Assembly: GCA_041391925.1 (NCBI GenBank)
Contig: JAWKNA010000004.1
Coordinates: 124,001-188,000, forward strand
Reading direction: 5' to 3'
DNA: 64,000 nucleotides
Source: JBPOFM01 sp041391925
Lineage (GTDB): Bacteria; Bacteroidota; Bacteroidia; Flavobacteriales; Flavobacteriaceae
Positions 7,961-17,474 of the stretch are shown here, one piece after another. Within the stretch, counting starts at the first letter, position 1; the number at the start of each line of letters is the position of its first letter. A program made the position numbers and the translations under genes. The notes under the pieces were generated by a model that worked only from the letters and a program-made list of their open reading frames with translations, ran no database searches and was not told where the DNA came from.

Positions 7961-10495
7961 CTAAAATGGATAATTGATTCCAATGTTATAGACTGCATTG
8001 GTAAAATTATAATCCTTGAACCATCTGTTGCCTACATCATAGGAAGGGTCGTAAGTTTTTAGTCCTATATCAAATCGAAGGACAAAAAAATTGAAATCGT
8101 AGCGAAATCCAAACCCTGAACCTAATGCAATGTCTTTTAGAGAACTGAAGCCATCAAAAGTCGCGGCTTCGTCCTTGGTATCGTCAAAAATGTTCCAAAT
8201 ATTTCCTGCATCTGCAAATAATGCACCATAAAAACTTCCAAAGATATTAAAGCGCTGTTCTGCACTGAAATGAAGTTTAAAATTGGCTTCATTGAATTCA
8301 TTGATGGATTTTGAGCTTCCAGGACCTAAATTGTAAGCAGTCCAAGCTCTATTGTCATTGGGACCTCCAGCAAAAAAGCTTTTTGAAAATGGGATGTTGG
8401 ATGAATTTCCATAAGGTACTGCAATACCTGTATAAGCCCTAATGGCAAAAACGTTTTTATGGCCCAAATCCCAATATTTTACATAATCTATTTCCCCTTT
8501 AATGTATTGAGAAAAAGCAACTCCAAAAGCTTCATATCTACCATCACTGTTCTTTTGAACACCTGCTATTTTTGAAATGTTGGATAATAGATTTCCAGCG
8601 AGTTCGCCTCTAAAACGTATGATGGAAAAATCATTGTCAAATAAATTCTCGCGTCTGTTCTTAATGTAATTGAAGCTTGATGAAAAAATAAGATTGTCTT
8701 CAGTCAATCGGTTTTTTCGTTCTGAAATGTTGTTTACATTTATAAAATCATCATCATCCGGATTTAGGGATGTATTTTCTTCAAGCACATCACTGATAAA
8801 CATATTAGCTTGGCTTGGGATGCCTAAAGTTTCATTAGTTCCTATATAGCCAATGTTCCTTGCGATGTCATTTAAGCGATTAAAAGAATTTTGATAGACT
8901 CTAAAATAATTGTCGGTATTCAAGTTTTTCACATATTGTACATTGAACAGATCTAGAGTGTTTGTCACTTTTCGTGATGGATACCAATTGTAACTGAATA
9001 CACCAGTAAAGGATTGTTTGTCCAATCCAATATTTCGTTGGCTAGTTGCAGCAGCGCTGATGCGAGTGCTTGGCGACATGAATTTAGGAATTACCTTATC
9101 CGTTTTGATGGGGAAAAAGATTCTTGGAATCGTCAATTTCATATTGGCTCCTATTTCGTTGATATCAAAAAAGGGGTCGTTAGGATTTCTATTATCTTTA
9201 GAAGCCCCAATGGAACCAATTGCTGACACTTCAAATATTTCGGCGCCTTTAAATACATTGCGTATCAAAAGCCCTGAACTGAAGGAAAATCCAACGGTTT
9301 GGATGTTACTTTGAGATACTTCCGTAGTGAAATTCAATCCAAATTTTTTCTTTGGGATTAAATAGATGTTAGCGGTCAAAGTGGTGTCGTTGACATTTTC
9401 GATATATTCGATATTGGGATATTTAAAAACCTTGAGCTCGCTTAAATATTTGTAGGTTCGTGTTCTGTCAAGGTCTCTAAAAAGCCCACCTTTTGTAATA
9501 AACACAGCATCTGTTAGAGCTTTTGGTCTATATTTAAGTTTCTCGTAACTGTACAGATTGTAGTTTTTATAAGTGACGGAATCCGTTATAGGTAAATCCT
9601 TATTTTCATATTTATCATCCGTAAAAATATTGACTTCTTTTATTTTATAAACTTTAAATGGTGTTCTGATGATTGAATCTTCATTCCGGATGATTCTATT
9701 TTGAATTACCAAATCTGTATTTACCTTATGGTTGGTGTTCACGGTATCAATCACAAAATTGATATAATCCTGCCCAAAATGATAATAGCCCAGATTACGC
9801 AATTGTTCTGATAATCTTGAGCGTTCTGCGCCATAATTGGTATCATCATATTGTTGTCCACTTTTGATTAAAGAGCCAGATTTTAAATTTTTTTGGTACA
9901 GAGTATCAATACTTGGTGTACTGATTTTAGAAGTGATGGAATCCAAAACATAAGGTGTTCCTGTCTTGACAAAATAATCCACAGTGGCTCTTTGGTCATC
10001 TGTTTTATTAATGGTATAGGAAGTTTCTGCATTGAACCAGCCTTTGCTGAAATAGTATTTGCGCAGCAATATTTTTGATTTTTCCGCTTTTTCCTCCTTG
10101 ACTATTACTGGAGCTTCACCAGTTTTTTTCCACCAGCTATTGATGTTCTTTTTTGCCTGTATAAGGGCTTCATATTGTTTTAGGGATAGCAATTTTTTCT
10201 GGCCTGTTCTAGGATGTTCCGGGTTTCGGTACTTTTCGTTGAGAATGGAATCGATATTTGGGCGAGCTAAATTGTACAGATGTAGCCTTAAGGGATAGCC
10301 CAACAATTTTCCATTCGGTTTTTGGTAAATAAGATTGTTGACAATTTCGGTGTTGTTTTTTTTGTCATTGACATACACTGTGTTTTTTGTCAAAAGGTAC
10401 TCATCTTCTTTAACACGTTTTATCGCATTACAGGAAGTGAAAAGGACGATGGTTAACGTAATTAATGATATTTTTGTAAAAGCGTGTTTCAACAC
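7961..10495 (-). CDS. tamL: BamA/TamA-family outer membrane protein (TamL-like lipoprotein)
   Basis: An 844-residue Omp85-family protein. It starts with a lipoprotein signal (LFTSCNAIKRVKEDEYLL), followed by several POTRA-like regions to about residue 400 and a C-terminal 16-strand-type barrel ending in NIGINYPF. The lipobox makes it TamL-like, the Bacteroidota relative of TamA, thought to help assemble outer membrane components. Family members in this group are 750-900 residues long. The start codon is GTG (10493-10495). It faces the RNA methyltransferase gene divergently. TamL versus a second BamA-like protein is not certain. Confidence 0.85.
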   Translation of the reverse strand: MLKHAFTKISLITLTIVLFTSCNAIKRVKEDEYLLTKNTVYVNDKKNNTEIVNNLIYQKPNGKLLGYPLRLHLYNLARPNIDSILNEKYRNPEHPRTGQKKLLSLKQYEALIQAKKNINSWWKKTGEAPVIVKEEKAEKSKILLRKYYFSKGWFNAETSYTINKTDDQRATVDYFVKTGTPYVLDSITSKISTPSIDTLYQKNLKSGSLIKSGQQYDDTNYGAERSRLSEQLRNLGYYHFGQDYINFVIDTVNTNHKVNTDLVIQNRIIRNEDSIIRTPFKVYKIKEVNIFTDDKYENKDLPITDSVTYKNYNLYSYEKLKYRPKALTDAVFITKGGLFRDLDRTRTYKYLSELKVFKYPNIEYIENVNDTTLTANIYLIPKKKFGLNFTTEVSQSNIQTVGFSFSSGLLIRNVFKGAEIFEVSAIGSIGASKDNRNPNDPFFDINEIGANMKLTIPRIFFPIKTDKVIPKFMSPSTRISAAATSQRNIGLDKQSFTGVFSYNWYPSRKVTNTLDLFNVQYVKNLNTDNYFRVYQNSFNRLNDIARNIGYIGTNETLGIPSQANMFISDVLEENTSLNPDDDDFINVNNISERKNRLTEDNLIFSSSFNYIKNRRENLFDNDFSIIRFRGELAGNLLSNISKIAGVQKNSDGRYEAFGVAFSQYIKGEIDYVKYWDLGHKNVFAIRAYTGIAVPYGNSSNIPFSKSFFAGGPNDNRAWTAYNLGPGSSKSINEFNEANFKLHFSAEQRFNIFGSFYGALFADAGNIWNIFDDTKDEAATFDGFSSLKDIALGSGFGFRYDFNFFVLRFDIGLKTYDPSYDVGNRWFKDYNFTNAVYNIGINYPF

Positions 10496-10521
10496 CGATG
10501 AAATTATTGTTTATGTGAATT

Positions 10522-10529
10522 CAAATTTA
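10522..10529 (-). promoter_or_regulatory. Candidate promoter -7 box for tamL-like gene
   Basis: Minus-strand TAAATTTG matches TAnnTTTG and lies 27 bp before the GTG start. A second match, TACTTTTG at 10602-10609, would give a leader of about 100 nt. The sequence does not decide between them. Confidence 0.4.
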
Positions 10530-10620
10530 ATGTTTTAAGATTGTTATTGCTAAACAAAAATCAATCCAAATAACGGGTCCTGTTTAAAATTGACAGCAGG
10601 ACAAAAGTAAATACATTTTG

Positions 10621-11355
10621 ATGCTTACAAAGAGCCAAATAAAATTAATCTCAAGTTTAAACCAAAAAAAATTCAGGAACCAACATCAATTGTTTGTGGT
10701 TGAAGGGAAAAAGGGCATCGAGGAGTTTTTGAATTCTTCTTTTGAACTGCATCATCTGTTTAGCACATCTAAAGATTTTAAGGTTTCAAAAACCAAATTC
10801 ACTTTAATATCTGAAAACGAATTAAAAAAAATCAGCAATTTAAAATCTCCAAATAAAGCCCTTGCATTATTTAAAATACCATCAGCGAAATCCATTGATA
10901 ATTCCCAATTGATTGTTGCGCTGGATGATGTTCGAGATCCTGGTAATTTGGGTACTGTCATTCGGTTGTGTGATTGGTTTGGGGTACAGCATTTGGTATG
11001 CAGCAGTGCAACTGTTGATTGTTTTAATCCTAAGGTTGTGCAAGCCACGATGGGTTCCTTGACCAGAGTTTCCATTCATTATCTTGATTTGGAGGAGTTT
11101 TTAAAAACTTCTACTATACCAAAATTTGGAGCTTTTATGGAAGGTGCCAATATCTACACTCACATTTTGCCCACAAATGGAATAATTGTTATGGGAAACG
11201 AAGCCAATGGAATTTCATCCAATATTGAAGCTTTGATAGATAAAAAAATCAGCATCCCTCGTTTTGGGAACTTACAAAGTACCGAAAGTTTGAATGTAGC
11301 CACTGCAACAGCAATATTGTTGAGTGAATTCAGCAGGAGAACTATTGAAATGTAA
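10621..11355 (+). CDS. TrmH/SpoU-family RNA 2'-O-methyltransferase
   Basis: A 244-residue SPOUT methyltransferase that uses S-adenosylmethionine to methylate ribose 2'-OH in rRNA or tRNA. The three family motifs are present: DPGNLGTVIRLCDWFG, IVMGNEANGIS and SIPRFGNLQSTESLNVATA. The N-terminal region resembles a substrate-binding domain (FVVEGKKGIEEFL). The start is the ATG at 10621; the preceding TTG is less likely. The 3' end overlaps porT by 14 bp in convergent orientation. The exact RNA target cannot be told. Confidence 0.93.
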   Translation: MLTKSQIKLISSLNQKKFRNQHQLFVVEGKKGIEEFLNSSFELHHLFSTSKDFKVSKTKFTLISENELKKISNLKSPNKALALFKIPSAKSIDNSQLIVALDDVRDPGNLGTVIRLCDWFGVQHLVCSSATVDCFNPKVVQATMGSLTRVSIHYLDLEEFLKTSTIPKFGAFMEGANIYTHILPTNGIIVMGNEANGISSNIEALIDKKISIPRFGNLQSTESLNVATATAILLSEFSRRTIEM

Positions 11356-12070
11356 AATTGATAAACACACCACGCGTCTTCATGGTAGTTACATTTGAGG
11401 TCCAAGGGCTATTTGGGTCAACATCTGGTACAATTTCATCATTTAGTGCAAACACACCACGAATGGTAGGCGTAAATTTGAAATAGAAGAGATAAAAATC
11501 GATGCCAAAACCAAGCTCATAGAAAAGCATGTTCTTCTTGGTTCGAAATTGTCCAGCACTATTATCATCCGGATTTTCTTCGTTGCTCGATAGATTTAGT
11601 GCAGTTGAGAAACCTCCAACGATGAATGGTTTGAAGTTATTGAGACGTTTGGTGGAAATTTTCAATAGCAAAGGCAAATGAATGTAGGTGGATTTCACTT
11701 CCCTTAACAAATCAGCATCCGTAAATTCCATTCCGTTAAAGTAACTCGGGTCATATTGCAGATTTCGCTGCGTGATAGTCAAGCCAGGTTCAAAACGTAA
11801 ATTGAAATAATCATTGATTCGCAAATCACCAATCAAACCCACATTAAAGCCGATATTGTCTTCCACCAAAATATCGGGTTGGTCATGCTCATATTCAAAT
11901 TTAAAATCATAGCTGTTCAGACCAAAAAAATAGCCCCAATTCAAAAGGTTTTTGTCCATTGTACCTTTACCTCCATTGGCGTCATTCAGTATTTTTTCTT
12001 TTGTGAACAATTGTGCAAATGCAGAATTTGATAAGATGACCAATAGCAATAAGAAACCTATTTTTTTCAT
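11342..12070 (-). CDS. porT: Type IX secretion system protein PorT
   Basis: A 242-residue outer membrane beta-barrel protein with a cleavable signal peptide (about 1-19, ending SAFAQ). The barrel strands include DYFNLRFEPGLTITQRNL and STYIHLPLLLKIS, as in PorT/SprT, which is needed for T9SS secretion in Porphyromonas and Flavobacterium. It lies 3 bp downstream of ubiE, a neighbourhood I recall for flavobacterial porT. This agrees with the T9SS cargo and plug protein found in the same window. Confidence 0.88.
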   Translation of the reverse strand: MKKIGFLLLLVILSNSAFAQLFTKEKILNDANGGKGTMDKNLLNWGYFFGLNSYDFKFEYEHDQPDILVEDNIGFNVGLIGDLRINDYFNLRFEPGLTITQRNLQYDPSYFNGMEFTDADLLREVKSTYIHLPLLLKISTKRLNNFKPFIVGGFSTALNLSSNEENPDDNSAGQFRTKKNMLFYELGFGIDFYLFYFKFTPTIRGVFALNDEIVPDVDPNSPWTSNVTTMKTRGVFINFTFQ

Positions 12071-12073
12071 AAA

Positions 12074-12802
12074 TTATTTAGATGCTTTATAAATCGTTGC
12101 CACACCAAAAGTCTGCGGCAAGTCTGTGACATTAATAAACCCAATTTGTCTCAAAATATTGTTCAAGGCTTCTCCGTATGGAAATTTTGATGCCGATTCG
12201 CACAAATATGAATAAGCAGAATTGTCCTTGGAAAAAACTTTGCCAATGGTGGGCAAAATATATCTGGTGTAGAATGAATAACCTTGCTTGTAAGCTGTTT
12301 TGGTAGGCACAGAAGTTTCCAAAATCACAAAAACGCCTTTTGGCTTTAAAACCCTATAAATTTCTGCAAGCCCTATTTCCAAATTTTCAAAATTCCGCAC
12401 CCCAAACGCTACGGTAATAGCATCAAAACAGTCATTCTCAAAAGGCAAATTCTCAGAATCGCCAACCATCAGCTTTATTTTTGATTCCAGATGCTTATCG
12501 GAAATTTTCTTCTTTCCAACTTCGAGCATGCCTTCACTGATATCAAGGCCAATGATTTCTTCGGCATTGGTTTTTGAAAGGCTGATTGCCAAATCGCCAG
12601 TACCTGTTGCAATGTCCAAAATATTTTGAGGCTGATGTGCTGCTACAATGTTCACAACTTTTTTTCGCCATTTAATATCGATTCCAAACGAAATTACACG
12701 GTTAAGGCCATCGTATTCCTTAGAAATCGTATCGAACATTTTAGTGACCTGCTGTTTTTTATTCAAGTCACTATCCTTGTAAGGCGTTACTTTTTCGGAC
12801 AT
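12074..12802 (-). CDS. ubiE: Demethylmenaquinone C-methyltransferase (UbiE/MenG)
   Basis: A 242-residue class I methyltransferase for the last step of menaquinone synthesis. It shows the SAM-binding ILDIATGTGDLAISL and the UbiE signatures KMFDTISKEYDGLNRVISFG and AFGVRNFENLEIGLAEIYRV. Menaquinone is the expected electron acceptor for the Na+-NQR encoded at 28-34 kb. It is followed by porT with a 3-bp gap, so the two form an operon headed by the TATCTTTG box at 12819-12826. Confidence 0.96.
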   Translation of the reverse strand: MSEKVTPYKDSDLNKKQQVTKMFDTISKEYDGLNRVISFGIDIKWRKKVVNIVAAHQPQNILDIATGTGDLAISLSKTNAEEIIGLDISEGMLEVGKKKISDKHLESKIKLMVGDSENLPFENDCFDAITVAFGVRNFENLEIGLAEIYRVLKPKGVFVILETSVPTKTAYKQGYSFYTRYILPTIGKVFSKDNSAYSYLCESASKFPYGEALNNILRQIGFINVTDLPQTFGVATIYKASK

Positions 12803-12818
12803 TCAAAATTTTTTTTGA

Positions 12819-12826
12819 CAAAGATA
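12819..12826 (-). promoter_or_regulatory. Candidate promoter -7 box for ubiE-porT
   Basis: Minus-strand TATCTTTG matches TAnnTTTG and lies 17 bp before the ubiE ATG, giving a very short leader. Confidence 0.6.
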
Positions 12827-12907
12827 GAATAATCGATTAGTTTTTTTAATTAAATAAAAAACAGATTTATAAAGACATTCATTTTAAATGCTCTTTCAAA
12901 AATATAG

Positions 12908-12915
12908 TATATTTG
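12908..12915 (+). promoter_or_regulatory. Candidate promoter -7 box for trkA-trkH
   Basis: TATATTTG matches TAnnTTTG and lies 48 bp before the trkA ATG. It is divergent from the ubiE promoter. Confidence 0.6.
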
Positions 12916-12962
12916 ATTGTTTATGAATTCCCATAGGCCTTCTAAAACAATAAATTGAACAC

Positions 12963-14312
12963 ATGAAAATAATCATTGCAGGAGCTGGTGAGGTCGGATT
13001 CCATTTAGCAAAATTACTGTCTTTTGAATCACAGGAAATTACTTTGATTGATACAAAAAAGGAAAGTCTTGTCTATGCCATAGACCATTTAGATATCCGA
13101 GTCATCAAAGGCGATGCTACATCGATTGCCGTTCTTAAGGATGCCAAAGTAGAATCTACCGATTTGTTTATTGCCGTGACGTCTTCTGAAACCACAAATA
13201 TCACTGCCTGCGTTTTGGCAAAGCAATTGGGAGCTCGACGCACCATTGCCAGGATTTCCAACGCTGAGTTTATCGACCATAAAGACATCGTGGGCTTTTC
13301 AAAGTTTGGGATTGATGAGCTGATTTCTCCTGAATCTCTTGCAGCTTCAGAGATAGAATTATTATTGAACCAATATGGCTTTAATGATAGCTACGAATTT
13401 GAAGAAGGTGCACTGACCATGTTGAGTTTGCGATTGTCCAGAACCGCAACTTTCGTTGAAAAAACGGTCAAGGAAGCTGCAAAAAGTTTTCCGGAATTGC
13501 ATTTCGTTCCTATCGCCATTCAGCGATTTGGTACACAATATACCATTATCCCTCGTGGCGATACACAATTTAAAGAAGGAGATAAAGTTGTTTTTATAAC
13601 CTCAAAAGGAGGCGATGAAGAATTGTTTGAACTTTCTGGAAGAGTGAAAATTGACATCAGAAATGTCATGATTCTCGGTGGAAGCAAAATTGGTTTGAAG
13701 ACCGCAAAGGATTTGTGCAAAAGCAAATTCAAGGTAAAGCTGGTGGAAAGCAATAAGGAAACAGCTTTTGAAATGGCTGATGAATTGCCAAATGCCTTGG
13801 TTATCAATGGTGATGGCAGAAATGCTGAATTGCTGGACGAAGAAAATATCAGCAATATGGATGCTTTCATTGCTGTTACAGGCGATTCGGAAACTAATAT
13901 CATGTCCTGTTTGGTAGCAAAATCCAAGGGCGTAAAAAAAACCATCGCCTTGGTGGAAAATATGGATTATTACCAATTGTCACACTCCATAGGTATTGAT
14001 ACATTGATTAACAAAAAACTTTTGGCGGCCAACAACATATTTAGATATATACGAAAAGGAGAAGTCGTAGCCATGACCAAGTTGACCAATATGAATGCCG
14101 AACTACTGGAATTTGAAGTAAAACCAAAATCCAAAGTCACCGATAAACAAATCAAGGATTTGGAGTTTCCACGTTCGGCCATTATTGGCGGTGTCATTAG
14201 AAATGGAAAAGGAATGATTCCATTGGGAAGTTTCAAAGTTGAAGCTGGAGATAGAGTAGTAGTATGCTGTTTGCCAAGATCAATAACCGAAGTCGAAAAG
14301 TTTTTCTTTTAA
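12963..14312 (+). CDS. trkA: Trk potassium uptake regulator TrkA
   Basis: A 449-residue peripheral protein that binds NAD(H) and gates TrkH. It is a tandem duplication: RCK_N at 1-120 (IIAGAGEVGFHLAKLL) with RCK_C at about 140-220, then a second RCK_N at about 230-350 (VMILGGSKIGLKTAKDL) and RCK_C at the end. The full two-copy length matches the enterobacterial type. trkH starts 3 bp after its stop, so the two are co-transcribed and probably made in fixed ratio. Confidence 0.96.
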   Translation: MKIIIAGAGEVGFHLAKLLSFESQEITLIDTKKESLVYAIDHLDIRVIKGDATSIAVLKDAKVESTDLFIAVTSSETTNITACVLAKQLGARRTIARISNAEFIDHKDIVGFSKFGIDELISPESLAASEIELLLNQYGFNDSYEFEEGALTMLSLRLSRTATFVEKTVKEAAKSFPELHFVPIAIQRFGTQYTIIPRGDTQFKEGDKVVFITSKGGDEELFELSGRVKIDIRNVMILGGSKIGLKTAKDLCKSKFKVKLVESNKETAFEMADELPNALVINGDGRNAELLDEENISNMDAFIAVTGDSETNIMSCLVAKSKGVKKTIALVENMDYYQLSHSIGIDTLINKKLLAANNIFRYIRKGEVVAMTKLTNMNAELLEFEVKPKSKVTDKQIKDLEFPRSAIIGGVIRNGKGMIPLGSFKVEAGDRVVVCCLPRSITEVEKFFF

Positions 14313-14315
14313 TTA

Positions 14316-15812
14316 ATGGCAAAATTCAACTATAAAATAATTCTTCATTTTTTTGGACTCTTGTTATTGTTCAATGGTGGATTCATGCTATTGTCCACGA
14401 TTATCAGCATTATCTATAGCGATGGAATGACTTTGGAGTTGTTTACATCTGGAATTGCCGTACTGATAATTGGTGTTATTTTAATGCTGCTTACCAAGAA
14501 GCACAGTAAGGTAATGAATAAGCGTGAAGGTTACATTGTCGTGACCTTTGGGTGGATTGTTATGGCAGCGTCAGGAGCAATTCCCTATATGATAACCAAT
14601 GTGATTCCAAGTTTCACGAGTGCTTTTTTTGAAACCATGTCTGGTTACACAACCACAGGAGCCACTATTTTGAACGATATTGAAGTAGTGCCACAAGGTG
14701 TACTTTTTTGGAGAAGCACAACCCATTGGATTGGTGGTATGGGAATTATAGTGCTGGCTATAGCCATTTTGCCTTTATTGGGAATTGGCGGAATGCAACT
14801 CTTTGCGGCAGAAGCTCCAGGTCCAAGTGCTGATAAATTGCATCCGAGAATCACAGATACTGCGAAACGTTTATGGTTAATTTATTTTGGATACACCGTT
14901 GCTGAAACTATTTTGTTACAAGCTGCAGGGATGTCATTTTTTGATGCTATCAACCATTCCATGAGTACTTTGTCCACAGGAGGATTTTCCACTAAAAATG
15001 CAAGTGTTGCTTATTGGAATGATGTTCCATTGATACAATATATCATCATCCTATTCATGTTTTTGGCTGGAAGCAATTTTGTGTTGAGTTATTATGCGTT
15101 TAAAGGAAAGATACAAAAGGCTCTTGGTGATGAAGAGTTGTGTTGGTACTTCCGATTTATTGCATCCTTTACAATCATTGTGGCACTCATCATTTATTTT
15201 AGGGCAGATTTTGCAATCTCCACGATTGATCATCCACAGGTTTGGGGAAAAGCGGAAGCATCCTTTAGGCATGGATTGTTTCAAGTGTTGACGGTCATTA
15301 CCACCACAGGTTTTATCTCTGCTGATTATACCTTATGGACACCATTCTTGGTGGTGTTTTTCTTTGGAATCATGTTTTTGGGAGGTTCAGCAGGAAGTAC
15401 CTCTGGTGGCGTAAAAGTGATGCGACATTTGATTTTGATAAAGAATGGATTTTTGGAATTCAAACGAGCTTTGCATCCAAATGCTATTTTGCCAGTTCGT
15501 TATAACTCAAAAGCAATCTCAGGGGAAATTGTATTTAATATTCTTGGATTTTTCATTCTTTATATGTTATCCTTTATCGTTGGAGCGTTGGTATTTTCGA
15601 TGTTCCAGATTGATTTTATATCTGCTGTTGGGCTCTCGGCTTCAAGCTTGGGTAATATTGGTCCCGCTTTGGGCAGTTTTGGGCCGGTAAATAATTATGC
15701 AGCATTGCCACCGATGGCACAGTGGTGGTCTTCTTTCTTAATGCTCATAGGACGTTTGGAATTGTTTACGGTCTTGATTTTGTTGACGCCATTTTTTTGG
15801 AGAAATCGATAG
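14316..15812 (+). CDS. trkH: Potassium uptake protein TrkH
   Basis: A 498-residue inner-membrane K+ channel subunit with about 10-12 membrane helices. The four pore-loop repeats are visible as TTGATI, STGGFST, TTTGFISADY and ASSLGNIGPALG. It works with TrkA, whose gene ends 3 bp upstream. The frame continues to WRNR, the usual C-terminus of this family. Confidence 0.96.
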   Translation: MAKFNYKIILHFFGLLLLFNGGFMLLSTIISIIYSDGMTLELFTSGIAVLIIGVILMLLTKKHSKVMNKREGYIVVTFGWIVMAASGAIPYMITNVIPSFTSAFFETMSGYTTTGATILNDIEVVPQGVLFWRSTTHWIGGMGIIVLAIAILPLLGIGGMQLFAAEAPGPSADKLHPRITDTAKRLWLIYFGYTVAETILLQAAGMSFFDAINHSMSTLSTGGFSTKNASVAYWNDVPLIQYIIILFMFLAGSNFVLSYYAFKGKIQKALGDEELCWYFRFIASFTIIVALIIYFRADFAISTIDHPQVWGKAEASFRHGLFQVLTVITTTGFISADYTLWTPFLVVFFFGIMFLGGSAGSTSGGVKVMRHLILIKNGFLEFKRALHPNAILPVRYNSKAISGEIVFNILGFFILYMLSFIVGALVFSMFQIDFISAVGLSASSLGNIGPALGSFGPVNNYAALPPMAQWWSSFLMLIGRLELFTVLILLTPFFWRNR

Positions 15813-15998
15813 CTGTAACTTTTTTTTGTTTTAGCTACTTATAGATAAAGCGGCTTTTTAAAGAACCTTTAACTGATAGTTCTTGAGCTAATCTCAAAAT
15901 GTATCTTTTATCTTTTAACAATGATTTTTCAATTTATTTCTATTGAAGAAGGATTTCTTATCTCAAATTAAAACAATTACTTATAAAATTTAGAACTC

Positions 15999-16262
15999 AT
16001 GGGTGGAGAAGGTGCAATGATGGCAATGATAACTTCATTAAAAAACAATGGTAGGCGTCATAAAAGAATACAGTTCGATAAGGATAAAGTTGGTGGTTAT
16101 GGGAATAGTGAAAAAGTTGAATTTGATTTTCCCAAAGCAACGCCTCAAATGCTTCAACAAATCAGAGAAAAATTACAAAAAGAACGCAGAAGAAGGTTCT
16201 ACAGACAAGTAGCCGTTCTTACAATAATTTTGATTGTTTTGATTGTAATCTATATTAAGTAA
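15999..16262 (+). CDS. Small single-pass membrane protein, unknown function
   Basis: An 87-residue protein with a Met/Gly-rich start (MGGEGAMMAMITSLKNN), a basic hydrophilic middle, a helix with many Gln, Arg and Lys (about 48-65), and one C-terminal hydrophobic helix (about 67-86). It is probably tail-anchored in the inner membrane. I recall small flavobacterial proteins with a similar MGGEG...SLKNN start but no function for them. It lies alone 186 bp after trkH. Confidence 0.7.
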   Translation: MGGEGAMMAMITSLKNNGRRHKRIQFDKDKVGGYGNSEKVEFDFPKATPQMLQQIREKLQKERRRRFYRQVAVLTIILIVLIVIYIK

Positions 16263-16279
16263 TACATTCAAAATCTCCA

Positions 16280-17464
16280 TTAGCTCAAAGAATTCTTTAT
16301 CCGCTTTACGGCCTCAATTATTTGTTCTGTCGAAGCAGCGTAAGATAGACGAATACAATTTGGGTTTCCAAAGGCATCGCCAGTTACAGTGGCCACCAAA
16401 GCTTCTTGTAATAAATACATGGAAAAATCATCTGCGTTAGTTATTTGATGGCCTCGCAACGTTTTTCCAAAATAATAGGAGATGTCGGGGAACACATAAA
16501 AAGCACCTTCCGGAACATTATTTTTAAAGGTAGGGATATCATTAAGCAATTTAATGATAAGGTCTCGACGTTTTTTGAACTCATCTACCATGAACTGAAT
16601 ACGTTTTGGAGATTCAGTCAATGCAGTTATTGTAGCTCTTTGTGCAATACTATTGGCACCACTCGTAATTTGACCTTGCATTTTGTTGCAGGCACGTGCA
16701 ATGTATTCTGGAGCGCCAATGTATCCGATTCTCCATCCAGTCATTGCAAAGGCTTTTGAAACACCGTTAACTGTTACGGTTCTATCGTACATATCTTCAA
16801 ATTGAGCCATACTAGCATGGTCGCCAACAAAGTTGATATGTTCATAGATTTCATCAGAAACCACAATGATATCTGGATATTCTTGAAGCACGTCCGCCAA
16901 GGCGCGCAATTCTTTTTTACTGTAAACAGAGCCACTGGGATTGCAAGGCGAACTGTACCAAATCATTTTCGTTTTTGGAGTGATGGCAGCTTTCAGTTGT
17001 GAAGCAGTCAATTTAAAATCGTTCTCAATGGAGGTCTGGACTTCTACAGGAACACCTTCGTTCAGCTTTACAATATCACTATAACTTACCCAGTACGGAC
17101 AAGGTAAAATAACCTCATCACCTTTGTTGAGCATCACTGCTGCAACATTTGCCAAGGATTGTTTTGCACCCGTGGACACAACAATTTGGGAAGGTGTATA
17201 GGTTAATCCGTTATCACGTTGAAATTTGGTGATAATGGCCTGCTTCAACTCTACATAGCCATCGACAGGAGAATACGAACTATAATTCTCATCAATCGCT
17301 TTTTTTGCGGCTTCCTTGATATAATCTGGCGTGTTGAAATCAGGTTCCCCAAGACTCAAGCCTATGATATCTTTTCCCTCTGCTTTAAGTTCTCTTGTTT
17401 TTGCCGCCATTGCCAGTGTTGCAGACGTGGACATGCCTAAAACTCTATCTGAAAGTTGATTCAT
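16280..17464 (-). CDS. Aspartate aminotransferase (class I PLP-dependent)
   Basis: A 394-residue fold-type I aminotransferase of the prokaryotic aspartate aminotransferase (Ib) type. The PLP lysine is in VNGVSKAFAMTGWRIGY; the cofactor and substrate segments STGAKQSL, SPCNPSGSVY, VVSDEIYEH and the C-terminal Arg in NCIRLSYA are present. It interconverts aspartate and oxaloacetate with glutamate and 2-oxoglutarate. Its ATG lies 10 bp after the desaturase stop, so it is the second gene of that operon. Specificity for aspartate is by family. Confidence 0.93.
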   Translation of the reverse strand: MNQLSDRVLGMSTSATLAMAAKTRELKAEGKDIIGLSLGEPDFNTPDYIKEAAKKAIDENYSSYSPVDGYVELKQAIITKFQRDNGLTYTPSQIVVSTGAKQSLANVAAVMLNKGDEVILPCPYWVSYSDIVKLNEGVPVEVQTSIENDFKLTASQLKAAITPKTKMIWYSSPCNPSGSVYSKKELRALADVLQEYPDIIVVSDEIYEHINFVGDHASMAQFEDMYDRTVTVNGVSKAFAMTGWRIGYIGAPEYIARACNKMQGQITSGANSIAQRATITALTESPKRIQFMVDEFKKRRDLIIKLLNDIPTFKNNVPEGAFYVFPDISYYFGKTLRGHQITNADDFSMYLLQEALVATVTGDAFGNPNCIRLSYAASTEQIIEAVKRIKNSLS

Positions 17465-17474
17465 TCAAAAAAAA

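Noticed and set aside
13520..13976. Long minus-strand frames opposite trkA
   Set aside because: Shadow frames of the trkA coding sequence, with low-complexity Ser/Leu content and no motifs.
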